DNA from: Chitinispirillum sp.
Lineage (GTDB): Bacteria; Fibrobacterota; Chitinivibrionia; Chitinivibrionales; Chitinispirillaceae
Direction of reading: 5' to 3'
DNA length: 52,248 nt
Assembly (NCBI GenBank): GCA_007115975.1
Contig: SKJJ01000134.1
Location: forward strand, 1-52,248
Made by a program: the position numbers and the translations under genes. Below the pieces are notes generated by a model. That model saw nothing but the letters and a program-made list of their open reading frames with translations, ran no database searches and was not told the origin of the DNA. Shown in pieces: positions 18,167 through 27,327 of this stretch (positions are counted from its first letter, which is position 1; each line of letters begins with the position of its first letter).

Positions 18167-20307
18167 ACATTCCTCCTTACAGGTGATGAGAACAGTGCAA
18201 AAGATCGGGCATTGAGAAAATAGGCGGTCCTGCTTTTGATCTTTTTTGACCTATCAGGACTTTGCGGTTTATCGGTATCAAAAATCAATTTCCATCGGGC
18301 ACTCGGTGAAGGGGGAAGAACAAACTCCACCGGTTCCCAGTGAGCATTAAGCAGAAAGAGGAAGGTGTCATCGGTCACTTTTTTTCCGTAATCATCGACG
18401 TCGGATATTGCATTGCCCACCAGCAGCACACCCAGTGTTCTTGAGTTGGACTCTCTCCACTCTTTGACTTTTAAATCTCTGCCCTCAGGATGGATCCAGT
18501 GTATATCCCTGAGCCCCTTATCGGTAGTTTTGCGTCCCTTGAAGAAACTGCTTCGCCTGAAAACGGGGTGTTGTTTGCGAAGGTTTGCGACCATCTTTGT
18601 AAATTCAACTATCTCCTGAGATTCTTGATTCAAATCCCATTTTACCCATGAGAGCTCATTGTCCTGACAGTAGGTATTGTTATTGCCATTTTTAGTTCTT
18701 GCGAACTCATCCCCTCCCAGCAGCATGGGAGTCCCCTGTGAGAAAAAGAGAGTTGCGATCATATTTTTGATCTGTTTAATCCGCAGCTTTTGTATCTCTT
18801 GGTCATCGGCTGGACCTTCAACTCCGCAGTTCCAGCTATTGTTATCGTTTGTCCCATCCCGGTTATCCTCTTTATTGTTCTCATTGTGTTTTTCATCGTA
18901 TGAGACCAGGTCCTTTATAGTGAACCCGTCATGACATGTGATAAAATTGAGTGACGCCTGTGGTGTGCGATTGGAGCACTCATACAGATCGCTTGAGCCG
19001 GTAAGACGAGTGCCCAGTTCTGAAAGCTGCCCCTCATCACCCTTCCAGTACTTTCGTATGGTGTCCCGGTATTTACCGTTCCATTCGGCCCATAGTTCGG
19101 GGAACCCACCCACATGGTAACCATTATGCCCAAGATCCCAGGGCTCGGCAATGAGCTTGACTCTTGAAAGGACCGGATCCTGAGCGACAGCGTTAAGGAA
19201 TGCAGACCTGCGGTTTACGTTATAGGGATCGCGGGCCAGGGCCGGTGCCAGATCAAACCTGAACCCGTCAACATGCATCTGCTCCACCCAGTACCTGAGA
19301 CTATCCAGAGTAAATTGCAAAACGCGGGGATGAGCCATATTCAAACAGGCACCACAACCGGAATAATCCATGTAGTGCCTCCGGTTTTCAGGGTTAAGAC
19401 AGTAGTATGAAGCGTTATCTATGCCCCTGAAAGAGAGTGTTGCTCCCAGATGGCCCTTTTCAGCGGTGTGGTTGTACACCACATCCAGTATGACTTCGAT
19501 ACCGGCTTTGTGAAAGTTTTTAACCATCTCCTTGAATTCCTGAACCTGGTGCCCCCGCGGGTTTCCCGAGGCGTATCTGAAATCGGGTGCAAAATAGCCG
19601 ATAGTATTATACCCCCAGTAGTTGTTGAGGCCCTTCTCTTCAAGCATTCTGTCATTAACATGCTGCTGAATTGGCAGAAGCTCGATTGCGGTTATCCCCA
19701 GTGATTGCAAATGGCTGATCACCGGTTTACTTGAAAGTGCACGATAGGTACCCCTCAGCTCCTGGGGTATATCGGGATGGAGCTTTGTCATACCCTTTAC
19801 ATGGGTTTCGTAGATGACGGTCTGGTTCCAGGGAATACGAGGATGAGAAACACCCTCCCAGTCAAAAGAGTCATCAACAACCACCGATTTAGGGATAAAG
19901 GCGGCGGAACCCCTTCTATCACAGGAGAGGTCCTCCTGCGGATCACCGATAGTGTAACCATAAAGGGCATCGTCCCATGTTACATCTCCCGCTATCGCCT
20001 TTGCGTAAGGGTCGATAAGCACTTTGGCAAAGTTGAACCGATGTCCAGCTGATGGGTCATAGGGGCCATCAACCCGGTAGGCATACAGCTGCCCCGCAGA
20101 GACCTTTGGCAGATAACAGTGCCATACCGATTGCTCTTTTTGGAACAGGTTTATGGTTCTGACAGGCTCCATTGCCTCAACCGAGTCAAAGAGCAGCAGC
20201 TCCACTCTTTTAGCATTCTCAGAAAAAAGTGCAAAATTCGTGCCGTTTCCATCCCACTGAGCCCCAAGGGGATAGGGTTTACCTGTCAACACTTCGTTAG
20301 CTACCAT
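18163..20307 (-). CDS. treX: Glycogen debranching enzyme (TreX/GlgX type)
   Basis: 714 residues from the chosen start, GH13 isoamylase-type debranching enzyme that cuts alpha-1,6 branches. It has an N-terminal CBM48 (YPLGAQWDGNGTNFALFSENA), IYETHVKGMTKLHPDIP, DVVYNHTAEKGHLG, VDGFRFDLAPALAR (nucleophile), LIAEPWDLG (acid/base) and NFITCHDGFTIKDLVSY. The frame is open 58 codons further (to 20481), but GGGGGA 5 nt before 20307 and the family start support the internal ATG. Its place in front of treZ and treY indicates the treX role, supplying linear chains. It is the first gene of the trehalose cluster. Confidence 0.93.
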   Translation of the reverse strand: MVANEVLTGKPYPLGAQWDGNGTNFALFSENAKRVELLLFDSVEAMEPVRTINLFQKEQSVWHCYLPKVSAGQLYAYRVDGPYDPSAGHRFNFAKVLIDPYAKAIAGDVTWDDALYGYTIGDPQEDLSCDRRGSAAFIPKSVVVDDSFDWEGVSHPRIPWNQTVIYETHVKGMTKLHPDIPQELRGTYRALSSKPVISHLQSLGITAIELLPIQQHVNDRMLEEKGLNNYWGYNTIGYFAPDFRYASGNPRGHQVQEFKEMVKNFHKAGIEVILDVVYNHTAEKGHLGATLSFRGIDNASYYCLNPENRRHYMDYSGCGACLNMAHPRVLQFTLDSLRYWVEQMHVDGFRFDLAPALARDPYNVNRRSAFLNAVAQDPVLSRVKLIAEPWDLGHNGYHVGGFPELWAEWNGKYRDTIRKYWKGDEGQLSELGTRLTGSSDLYECSNRTPQASLNFITCHDGFTIKDLVSYDEKHNENNKEDNRDGTNDNNSWNCGVEGPADDQEIQKLRIKQIKNMIATLFFSQGTPMLLGGDEFARTKNGNNNTYCQDNELSWVKWDLNQESQEIVEFTKMVANLRKQHPVFRRSSFFKGRKTTDKGLRDIHWIHPEGRDLKVKEWRESNSRTLGVLLVGNAISDVDDYGKKVTDDTFLFLLNAHWEPVEFVLPPSPSARWKLIFDTDKPQSPDRSKKIKSRTAYFLNARSFALFSSPVRRNV

Positions 20308-20818
20308 TGTTTCCCCCGGTCGTACTTTTTGAATTGATGGTTTTATAACTTCACTGTCACATCTATCAGCACAATCATCTGAAACCGCTCTTTTAGAGCA
20401 GAATATCGACTTTTTAAGCGCCTGAAAAAAGCCCCGCTTAGGTATTCTATCTTTTTTTTGCATCTCCGGAAAACGGAACATGTTACAACTGCTTTCCTGT
20501 TAATTTCCCTGATCTGAACATGACCTGCGCAATCCAACAATTGAGTAATTGAGACTTACCACCTTTTTTGCCAGACTGCGAAACCGTTTTACTGGAAAAG
20601 TATATATGATTTTTCTAATTGGGATAGCAAAAATTGCAGAACCAGCAAAACGACTCTACTCAGTCACAATATAAAAAATGCCGGATAGGGGGAAGTATGA
20701 AGTTGCCACGAAATGGAGGAAAAGAGGAAAAGGGGTACAGACAGTATTCGTTGAGTTGAAACGGTGCTGTTCCAGAATTTTTTCTCGGCTGAAAATATCG
20801 ATTAAAACAGTCCGTCCC
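20308..20818. other. Upstream region of the trehalose cluster
   Basis: About 510 bp between the treX start and the 3' end of the transporter gene, read on the minus strand. It should hold the promoter of the trehalose cluster. AT-rich around 20560-20680, with no clear promoter, terminator or small gene identified. The alternative longer treX start would use 20308-20481. Confidence 0.4.
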
Positions 20819-22216
20819 CTAGAATTTTCTGCCCATCCGCAACCCCAAAATCAGCCAAAACAGCAGCATTGCACCCGTTACCACAAACATGGTCCTCAGC
20901 CCGAAGGTAAACACCAGAGGTGCAGAGATTGCCGTGAAAAGACCGCCCCCCACAAAGGGTTCAAACAGCAGCTGTTTGTACCCGAATGCCTCAAATGCCG
21001 GAGTTTCGTTTTTGGGATCCACTATGCGCATAAGAAGAAGCCCCGTTGCAGTAACCCCAAGCGACTGCCCGAAGTCCCCTATCCCCCGCTCAAACCAGTG
21101 GGTGCGCATCATGCGTGGAGCGATAAACATAAACGCCGCCACAGTCCAGATTATTCCGGCCGATACCAGTACCAGCAGGGGAAGCCAGGCCTGTGCCAGG
21201 GCGCTGAGTGTAAGACTTGCAAGTGCCGATACAATGAGCATATCAAGTGCTGAACCCTGAATTCTCATTATCAGCACCCGGTCCAGTACTCCCTTGAAAA
21301 AGCGGTGGTGCAGTTTCTCGACAATTATCCCCCCGATCATTGCGATCGGGAAGAGTGGCAAATGCCCCAAAAGCACAGGTGTTCCAAGTGGAAGCAAAAA
21401 CTGCCTTTCGAACCACGTCAAAACAGTCAGTATAAGTGCGCCGATTCCGATTCCAGCAGCAATATAGGCAAGATGAAAGGTAAGCGGCTCCATGGATTCC
21501 ACTTTGGTCACCTCAGGCAAAGCTTCATCGGCCAGCCCGCGGTTAACAAGATCGTCCTCCATACCCTGGTGAACTTCCTGAGCCTCTTTTATATCCTGCT
21601 TTGCTTCGCTTCCGGTCTTTATCACACTCGTGTGATTATTTCTCACCCCCCAGTTGACAAGAATTATTCCGGCGAAGATCCCCAGCACTATACCAAGGGT
21701 CGCAACCCCCAGGGCCAGATCTTGTCCCTGGGGCCAGCCAAGCTCAGCAAAGGTATCACCCAGTCCGGCAGCAGTCCCGTGTCCGCCAATAAATCCAATC
21801 TCGATCAGGGTCCCGAACATGGGCTCCACCGCAAAGAGTGGCACAAGTACCAGTCCGGTAACCCCCAGCCCCACAACATACTGCCCCCAGGCCACGGTGT
21901 GGCTGAACGCGATCTGAGGACCGGCCTTTTTCCATATATCCTTTATTTTCGGCAGGGTCTTTCCCAGAAACAGTGCCGCAAAAACGATATTGATCATGAA
22001 CCCGGGAATACCGCCCCAGATACTTAGCACCTGCGGTGAAAAAAGAGTGACCGGACTCAATGCCCCAAGAACATCAGGCCCCAAAAGCAGTAATAACATC
22101 CCACCCAGAATCGAAGCAGGGATGAAGAGACGCTTAAAGACCGGAAAAGCATTACGGAACAGTTTACCAGCAATCAGTGCCACACCAAGCCATGCAAATG
22201 CTATCAGGAGATCCAT
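20819..22216 (-). CDS. Sodium:glutamate symporter family protein (GltS-like)
   Basis: 465 residues from the chosen ATG. Many hydrophobic helices in two inverted halves are joined by a charged central loop (about 205-255, KTGSEAKQDIKEAQEVHQGMEDD). The conserved segment GGHGTAAGLGDTFAELGW and the later GIGDFGQSLGVTATGLLLMRIVDP match the pore-lining motifs of the GltS family. It probably takes up glutamate or a related anion with sodium. The frame extends 37 codons upstream, but those residues do not resemble the family. The upstream neighbour is unrelated. Confidence 0.8.
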   Translation of the reverse strand: MDLLIAFAWLGVALIAGKLFRNAFPVFKRLFIPASILGGMLLLLLGPDVLGALSPVTLFSPQVLSIWGGIPGFMINIVFAALFLGKTLPKIKDIWKKAGPQIAFSHTVAWGQYVVGLGVTGLVLVPLFAVEPMFGTLIEIGFIGGHGTAAGLGDTFAELGWPQGQDLALGVATLGIVLGIFAGIILVNWGVRNNHTSVIKTGSEAKQDIKEAQEVHQGMEDDLVNRGLADEALPEVTKVESMEPLTFHLAYIAAGIGIGALILTVLTWFERQFLLPLGTPVLLGHLPLFPIAMIGGIIVEKLHHRFFKGVLDRVLIMRIQGSALDMLIVSALASLTLSALAQAWLPLLVLVSAGIIWTVAAFMFIAPRMMRTHWFERGIGDFGQSLGVTATGLLLMRIVDPKNETPAFEAFGYKQLLFEPFVGGGLFTAISAPLVFTFGLRTMFVVTGAMLLFWLILGLRMGRKF

Positions 22217-22668
22217 AGGTAAGCCCTTGTGTAAAAAAGATGATGAGAATATCTTATTTATAAAATGTAAATATATGACATTCCGGAGTTTTTGTAAAAT
22301 CCAGATAGCGGGGGCAAGAGAGTTCACCGCAAAAGTTGAATATCGATAGGGAAACTTTCGAACACCTCAGCAAACGTTTTGGCAAGCAAAACATTGATCC
22401 GGATGGAGAGATCAGCGACATTCCGGGGAGAGAGTGATTCAAAAGATCTCAAAAAAATTCACTCCCGGTGTCGCTGTTAAACCTACCGAGAGAACCTTCG
22501 GCTTACACAGAAAACAAATTCCAGAAAAAAGCAAACTATGCAAGCCTCCCACAACCCAAGCATAGAAAACGGAAGAGGATCAGTATCAAAAACCCTACAA
22601 AAAAATTCCAAGCTCTCTTTTCTGTTCCCGTGGATTTTTTTTCTGTTTGAAAAGAGATGGAGGGTGGA
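22217..22668. other. Intergenic region with a possible small-gene remnant
   Basis: On the plus strand a TTG-initiated frame of 33 codons (22336-22437, NIDRETFEHLSKRFGKQNID...) has protein-like composition and is bounded upstream by a stop. It lacks a ribosome binding site and may be the remnant of a gene. A 60-codon plus frame at 22468-22650 has unnatural composition and is not called. Confidence 0.3.
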
Positions 22669-23574
22669 TTACCGAGAAGATATCACAAAAGGATCCAACA
22701 AGTCTCTTCCAAGTAACCTAGATATTTTGTTTGAATTCAAACTCACATCCCCCATACGCGGAGGCCCAACCAGCTCTTCAATCCGAAAGATTCCTTTCAG
22801 CAAACTTTTGTTGTAGCCTCCCCGCTGGAGCACAATTTTTCCAATCTCATGAAGACTTCTCTTAACCGGTCCGCCACAATGAAAAAGACCGGATACCTCA
22901 TCACTGATCACTTTCATTACGACATCAGCAATATCGCCAAAACAGGTACAACTTCTCCACTCATCCCTGAAAAGTGTTACCGGAAGACTACGCCTCAATC
23001 TGCTGTCGATAAAATCAAAAGCCCCCTTATTCCCTGTAAGCGATGCCCCTATGGGAAGACCCAGCCGAATCAGGGTCAACATCGTTGATCCTGAAACAAG
23101 CTCCTCTTCGCCCTCTCTTATGGTCCTGCCGGCAACAGTAAGCGGGTCGGGCTTGCTAAGCTCACAATAACCATCGGGTGGAGTTCGCAAACCAGAAAAG
23201 ATGAGGTCGGTGCTTAAATAGATTATATGAGCAGTGTCGCCAAAGACCTTTGCGATCAGAGAGGATCCCACCGTATTCATTTGATGAGCCCAGTGCGGTC
23301 TCTCTTCACATACATCCAGATCACATACTCCTGCACAATGGATAATATGAGTGGGTTTAAAGTTGTCCCGCACACTTCGAAGCGTTTCTCTATCGGTGAT
23401 GCAGCCGGAAAACAGATTGACCGAAGAGGGCTGGTGCATTTTGGGGGACCGCATGCCAAGAAGGTTTTCCGGTTGGAATACTTCTGAGAGGTATCTGAAA
23501 AGCGGCCATCCGTGTATTGAGGTAACTCCGGTTACAAATATGCGGATTGTTGAAAGTGTATGGTGACGGTTCAT
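22669..23574 (-). CDS. RmlD-like Rossmann protein lacking the SDR catalytic pair
   Basis: 301 residues, extended-SDR/RmlD_sub_bind fold (dTDP-4-dehydrorhamnose reductase-like). The Rossmann start reads IRIFVTGVTSIHG, followed by IIHCAGVCDLDVCEERP, YLSTDLIFSG and CTCFGDIADVVMKVI. The usual YGxSKxxGE helix appears as VAGRTIREGEEEL, so both the catalytic Tyr and Lys are absent. A non-catalytic or regulatory role, as in the MAT2B branch of this family, is possible. The nearest gene upstream is an NmrA-like protein, 383 bp away. Confidence 0.7.
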   Translation of the reverse strand: MNRHHTLSTIRIFVTGVTSIHGWPLFRYLSEVFQPENLLGMRSPKMHQPSSVNLFSGCITDRETLRSVRDNFKPTHIIHCAGVCDLDVCEERPHWAHQMNTVGSSLIAKVFGDTAHIIYLSTDLIFSGLRTPPDGYCELSKPDPLTVAGRTIREGEEELVSGSTMLTLIRLGLPIGASLTGNKGAFDFIDSRLRRSLPVTLFRDEWRSCTCFGDIADVVMKVISDEVSGLFHCGGPVKRSLHEIGKIVLQRGGYNKSLLKGIFRIEELVGPPRMGDVSLNSNKISRLLGRDLLDPFVISSR

Positions 23575-23956
23575 TTTTTCAGAAATGGGACTAAACACTT
23601 TTTTTATACCTCTTTCAATGAGATCGATTCCGCATCTTAGCAGGATCTTTCATCAAGACCAGACATTGTTTGGTTATGAAAATAGTTTCTGCATTGATGG
23701 GAACGCTGATGGGAACCGATTGTTGGTGATCTCCCGGCAGTACAAAAAAGCCTGAGGGTAGTAATTACTGGGTCAGTCGAACGGTACATTGCAATAAACC
23801 TGTGCAGTTTATCAGTATAAGCATACCACATCGGCCTCGCCAGTTGTATTGATTTGACCAGCGATTTCCCAGCGAACGGTGCGGTGCCAAAAAACTGACC
23901 GAAAACCTTTTTACTGAGCTTCTCAGGTATTCAGGTTATTTGTTGTCCAAGCGATA
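23575..23956. other. Intergenic region, nothing recognised
   Basis: About 380 bp with a short direct repeat (gatgggaacgct/gatgggaaccg near 23696-23720). No gene, clear terminator or promoter was identified. Confidence 0.4.
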
Positions 23957-24859
23957 CTACTTGAAATACTTCTCATTGCACCTGTATGCAGGAACAAACA
24001 CCTTCTGCACAAACTCGGAAAACCGGGTTGGACAATTGGGGACCTGCGGATTGATCAGAGAGGGCTTTACCACCCCACGGCTAACTGCATGAGCCATCTC
24101 TACAGAGGCATTGGCAAAGGGGATCGATGTTTTCTGCTGGAGGAGGTGATTTCTGTAGCCCTGGTCGGAATACTGTACAAAGGGAAGTTCGGGAATCCCG
24201 ATACTTTCACCGATTATTTTAACTGCAGTGCGCAAAGAGAGTGTGTCGCTGTACATCTCTATGACCGATCTGCCAGAATACTCCTTGTTCAAATAGGCCG
24301 ATGCAATCTGTTCAACCGTGTCCCCGATATCTGAAAAATAAATTGGGACATCACCATTTATCACCTCCCCGATATGATCTTTTTCCTTGATCATAGGAAT
24401 TTTAGCCAACAGATGATCCATAAAATAACCGGGCCTGAACATCGCTCTGTTTTCAAGCTCCAGAATATCAAGAATCTCCTCAATATCCCCATATCCACTG
24501 ATCAAACCCGCCTCTTCCCGCTCAGGTGCCCCCATGACCGAGACAAAAAAGACGTTTTTCAGTTTGGATTTGCTCCCTGCCTTCAGGACAGAATTTCCAA
24601 TATTGATAAAGTACCTTCCATAATTTTCCCTGTCAGTTTTCATCGGTACGATTAAAAAAAGTGTATCTGCATCTTCAACAGCGGAGCTGAGAAAAACAGG
24701 ATCAGCAATATCACCCACTGCACCGTCCATTCCCTCACTTATAAGGTGAGCCATTTTAGTCCGTGAGTCATCGATTCCCCGGACCGTCTCTCCTGCCTTA
24801 AGGAGCCTTGAGGCCAGGGCCGAACCCGTTCTGCTGTTTACATCGGTAATGATTACCAT
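23957..24859 (-). CDS. NmrA-like NAD(P)-binding protein
   Basis: 300 residues, atypical SDR of the NmrA/QOR2 group. The N-terminal cofactor loop reads ITDVNSRTGSALASRLL (a variant of GxTGxxG), followed by GDIADPVFLSSAVEDADTLFLIVP and the segment FFVSVMGAPEREEAG. The middle reads MFRPGYFMDHLL. Members act as NADPH-dependent quinone reductases or redox sensors; the substrate cannot be read here. GGGGGAG 8 nt before the ATG sets the start. Probably monocistronic. Confidence 0.75.
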   Translation of the reverse strand: MVIITDVNSRTGSALASRLLKAGETVRGIDDSRTKMAHLISEGMDGAVGDIADPVFLSSAVEDADTLFLIVPMKTDRENYGRYFINIGNSVLKAGSKSKLKNVFFVSVMGAPEREEAGLISGYGDIEEILDILELENRAMFRPGYFMDHLLAKIPMIKEKDHIGEVINGDVPIYFSDIGDTVEQIASAYLNKEYSGRSVIEMYSDTLSLRTAVKIIGESIGIPELPFVQYSDQGYRNHLLQQKTSIPFANASVEMAHAVSRGVVKPSLINPQVPNCPTRFSEFVQKVFVPAYRCNEKYFK

Positions 24860-25305
24860 ATTTCAACTCCCCCAAAAGCAGGTTATCTCTGTTTTGTGTA
24901 CGCTGATAGATGGAGCTGCAAAGATAATGCCTAAAAAGGACACTCCAGGCCCTTGTACCTGACCACTCACCTTGGATTGAATTGAACAGGGGTTTTTGTA
25001 AACAAACATCAAGGATTTATCCTAAATAGCGGCACTCAATTGCACTGGGGAGACCGTAACGGTTGTGGGGTCCTTATCGCGCTTGAGCTGTTCTGCAGTG
25101 GCCTTATTTGCATATTCAAATGGATAAAAGGGTAACACTCAACGGTGGGGGGATAAACCATAAGGGGGCGTAAAAATCGGGTGGTGTCATTATTTTTTTG
25201 CCGTGCAAACGGTGCAACTAAAACCCCGGCTCAGGGCTCACAGATCAAAACCGCCGCTTCAGGGCTACTCCTGCCACAAGCTCTCAGGGGTGAATGCTGG
25301 TGGAC
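24860..25305. other. Intergenic region, nothing recognised
   Basis: About 446 bp between two minus-strand genes. A short perfect dyad (accgtaacggt near 25049) and a T run near 25190-25200 are present. No gene or convincing regulatory element was identified. Confidence 0.4.
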
Positions 25306-26505
25306 TCAAAGTTTGCCATAATAGCACTTTAACGGTTGTTCTTCAATGGCTATAAGGCAGTAGTTGCAGTAGATACATTTGGACTCTTTTAGACACTGTT
25401 CCTTAAACTTTTTAACGATCAGCTGATCGTTGACAAAGGGCCTGCACATTGAGACAAAATCGGCCTTTTCACCCGCAATAACATCAGTAATGTCGTCAAT
25501 TGATTTTATCCCGCCAACCACGATAACCGGAATTGAAACCGCTTTTTTGATGAGTTCTGAATCAGGCACATTATATATTGTTAAAGGGCTCGATTTTTTG
25601 ACCAAGAAACGGGCAAGCTGTCCGGCTACAGGTCTCAAAAACGGAGACACTCTTTTTAGTTTGAAGCTAAAACTTTTCAGGGCTTCTACAGGGATAGTAT
25701 TACCGCGGACAACATACATTCCATCCTCATAAATCCCGCAAGACACCTCAATAGCAGCACAGCCCTTATTCTCCAGCATTTTAGCAATTTCAACAGCCTC
25801 TGGAGCTGTCATGCCTCTCTTTTTTTTTCCTTCATGGCCGTTTAGCTTTACCAATAGAGGAAATGAGCCGACCCGCTCTTTTGTTCTTGTGAAAATCTCT
25901 TCAATAATCCTGAACCGATTTTCAAGACTACCACCCCAGCGATCCTTTCTGCGGTTCATATGCGCAGAAAGGAATTGTGCTAAGAGGTAACCGTGGGCCG
26001 CATGGAGCTGCACCCCATCGAATCCAGCTTTTTTAGCCCTCTCTACTGCATCGACAAAATTATCGATGATTCTATAAATACCATGTTCCGACAATTCTTC
26101 AGGCATCTCTTCATTGAAGAATTTATCTTTGATTGCTGAAGGTGCCTCTGGTCTGCAACCTGTTGTTTTGGATCGGGTTTGTCGGCCACAATGGGCAATC
26201 TGCAAAATAACCGGTGTGCTAGTTTCATGAATGGCAGCAACCATATCCCTGTAGTGATCAATGCATTGATCATTATCGATCATGAGCATACGATGAAGAA
26301 ATGATTTTCCGCTTTGTTGAATCCCTGCAGATCCGATAATTATCCCACCTACTTCACCGTGTGCCATGTGAAGATAATATTTCTTCATCATCTCTGTAGG
26401 TCTTCCCCCCTCATCCGCCATCGCCAGGTGAGTTGCAGAACAGAGAATTCTGTTTTTTAACTGTATTGTGCTAATAGTGCACTCACTGAAAACTGAGTCA
26501 GACAT
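25306..26505 (-). CDS. NADH:flavin oxidoreductase (Old Yellow Enzyme family)
   Basis: 399 residues with an FMN-binding TIM barrel. Motifs are LKNRILCSATHLAMADEGG, LQIAHCGRQT, FDGVQLHAAHGYLLAQFLSAHMNRRKDRWGGSLENRFRI, the late phosphate-binding IPVIVVGGIKS, and DFVSMCRPFVND. A cysteine set at the C-terminus (CIYCNYCL, then LKCYYG) resembles the metal or cluster site of the longer enoate-reductase members, but the second half of those enzymes (the NAD/FAD domains) is missing. Such single-barrel members reduce activated C=C bonds. Substrate unknown. Confidence 0.88.
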   Translation of the reverse strand: MSDSVFSECTISTIQLKNRILCSATHLAMADEGGRPTEMMKKYYLHMAHGEVGGIIIGSAGIQQSGKSFLHRMLMIDNDQCIDHYRDMVAAIHETSTPVILQIAHCGRQTRSKTTGCRPEAPSAIKDKFFNEEMPEELSEHGIYRIIDNFVDAVERAKKAGFDGVQLHAAHGYLLAQFLSAHMNRRKDRWGGSLENRFRIIEEIFTRTKERVGSFPLLVKLNGHEGKKKRGMTAPEAVEIAKMLENKGCAAIEVSCGIYEDGMYVVRGNTIPVEALKSFSFKLKRVSPFLRPVAGQLARFLVKKSSPLTIYNVPDSELIKKAVSIPVIVVGGIKSIDDITDVIAGEKADFVSMCRPFVNDQLIVKKFKEQCLKESKCIYCNYCLIAIEEQPLKCYYGKL

Positions 26506-26944
26506 TTTTATATATTACCTTACCTTGAAGAACATCAGTAGTAGAAAAAATGCGCCCCTGATCGTAGTGAACAAACCATAATTCCCAGAAAATGGACACC
26601 CTTTTTAAATTCTCAATAGTATATGTTGAAAGTGAAAATAGTTTTGGTGCGGTAACGGTAGTGAATAAAACATAGCATTTCCTTCTTTTACAAAGCTAAT
26701 TTGCCTTTGCGGAGATTCCGATAAATTACCCAGAAAGGTATTTGTTGCCCGCAGAGCGATTACTTTTTGAACCGTTTTTCTTGTTCCCATTTATGATTAG
26801 TACATTGAATATTATGAAAAATTTTTTACGTATGGGGTAAAGACAAAGATATTGAATTGGGGGATTTCGGTTATCATTAATTCCCCACCCTCAGCACCCT
26901 TCTCGGTTCCTATCTCCTAACCCCAACTTTTTTGTTTCCCCCCT

Positions 26945-27165
26945 CTGCGCAGCTCTGAGAACTCTGCGTTTTACCCCCCCCTAACAGCTTATGATACAGG
27001 CACAAACATACTATTAAGATTTATGTGCCGTTGGGGTGGATCGATAGTGGGAGGGTTGTATTTAACGCGGAGAGCGCGGAGAGCGCGGAGATACGCAGAG
27101 CTTGATAAATATGGGTTTTCTCTGCGTCCTCTGCGTTTTAATCCCCCCAACTGCTTATGATACAC
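26945..27165. repeat. Repeat cluster of the ctctgcg/cgcagag type
   Basis: A direct repeat of about 35 bp (26970-27000 and 27130-27164; shared ctctgcgtttta...ccccc...gcttatgataca) flanks a tandem 9-bp array (cgcggagag, three copies, 27066-27090). That array is inverted relative to the downstream ctctgcgtcctctgcgtttt. The arms could form a long hairpin. The rest of the 26506-27327 gap holds no convincing gene; a 61-codon minus frame at 26605-26790 is not supported. Confidence 0.75.
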
Positions 27166-27327
27166 TTTTTCCCAAAAAAGATTGCCTCCAGTATAACCTG
27201 TTGGATATAATCAACTCTGTGAGTATATTGTAAATGTGTACTATGTTGTTGAGAAGAGTATAACATCTGATTATTTAAAAAACCGGTGCAGCTTTAAATG
27301 CACTATTAACCTTAAAGGAGGTATGTA

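Noticed and set aside
20678..21253. 191-codon plus-strand frame (and others at 21305-22027)
   Set aside because: It lies antisense to the GltS-like gene, with the Pro/Gln/Lys-rich composition typical of a shadow frame.
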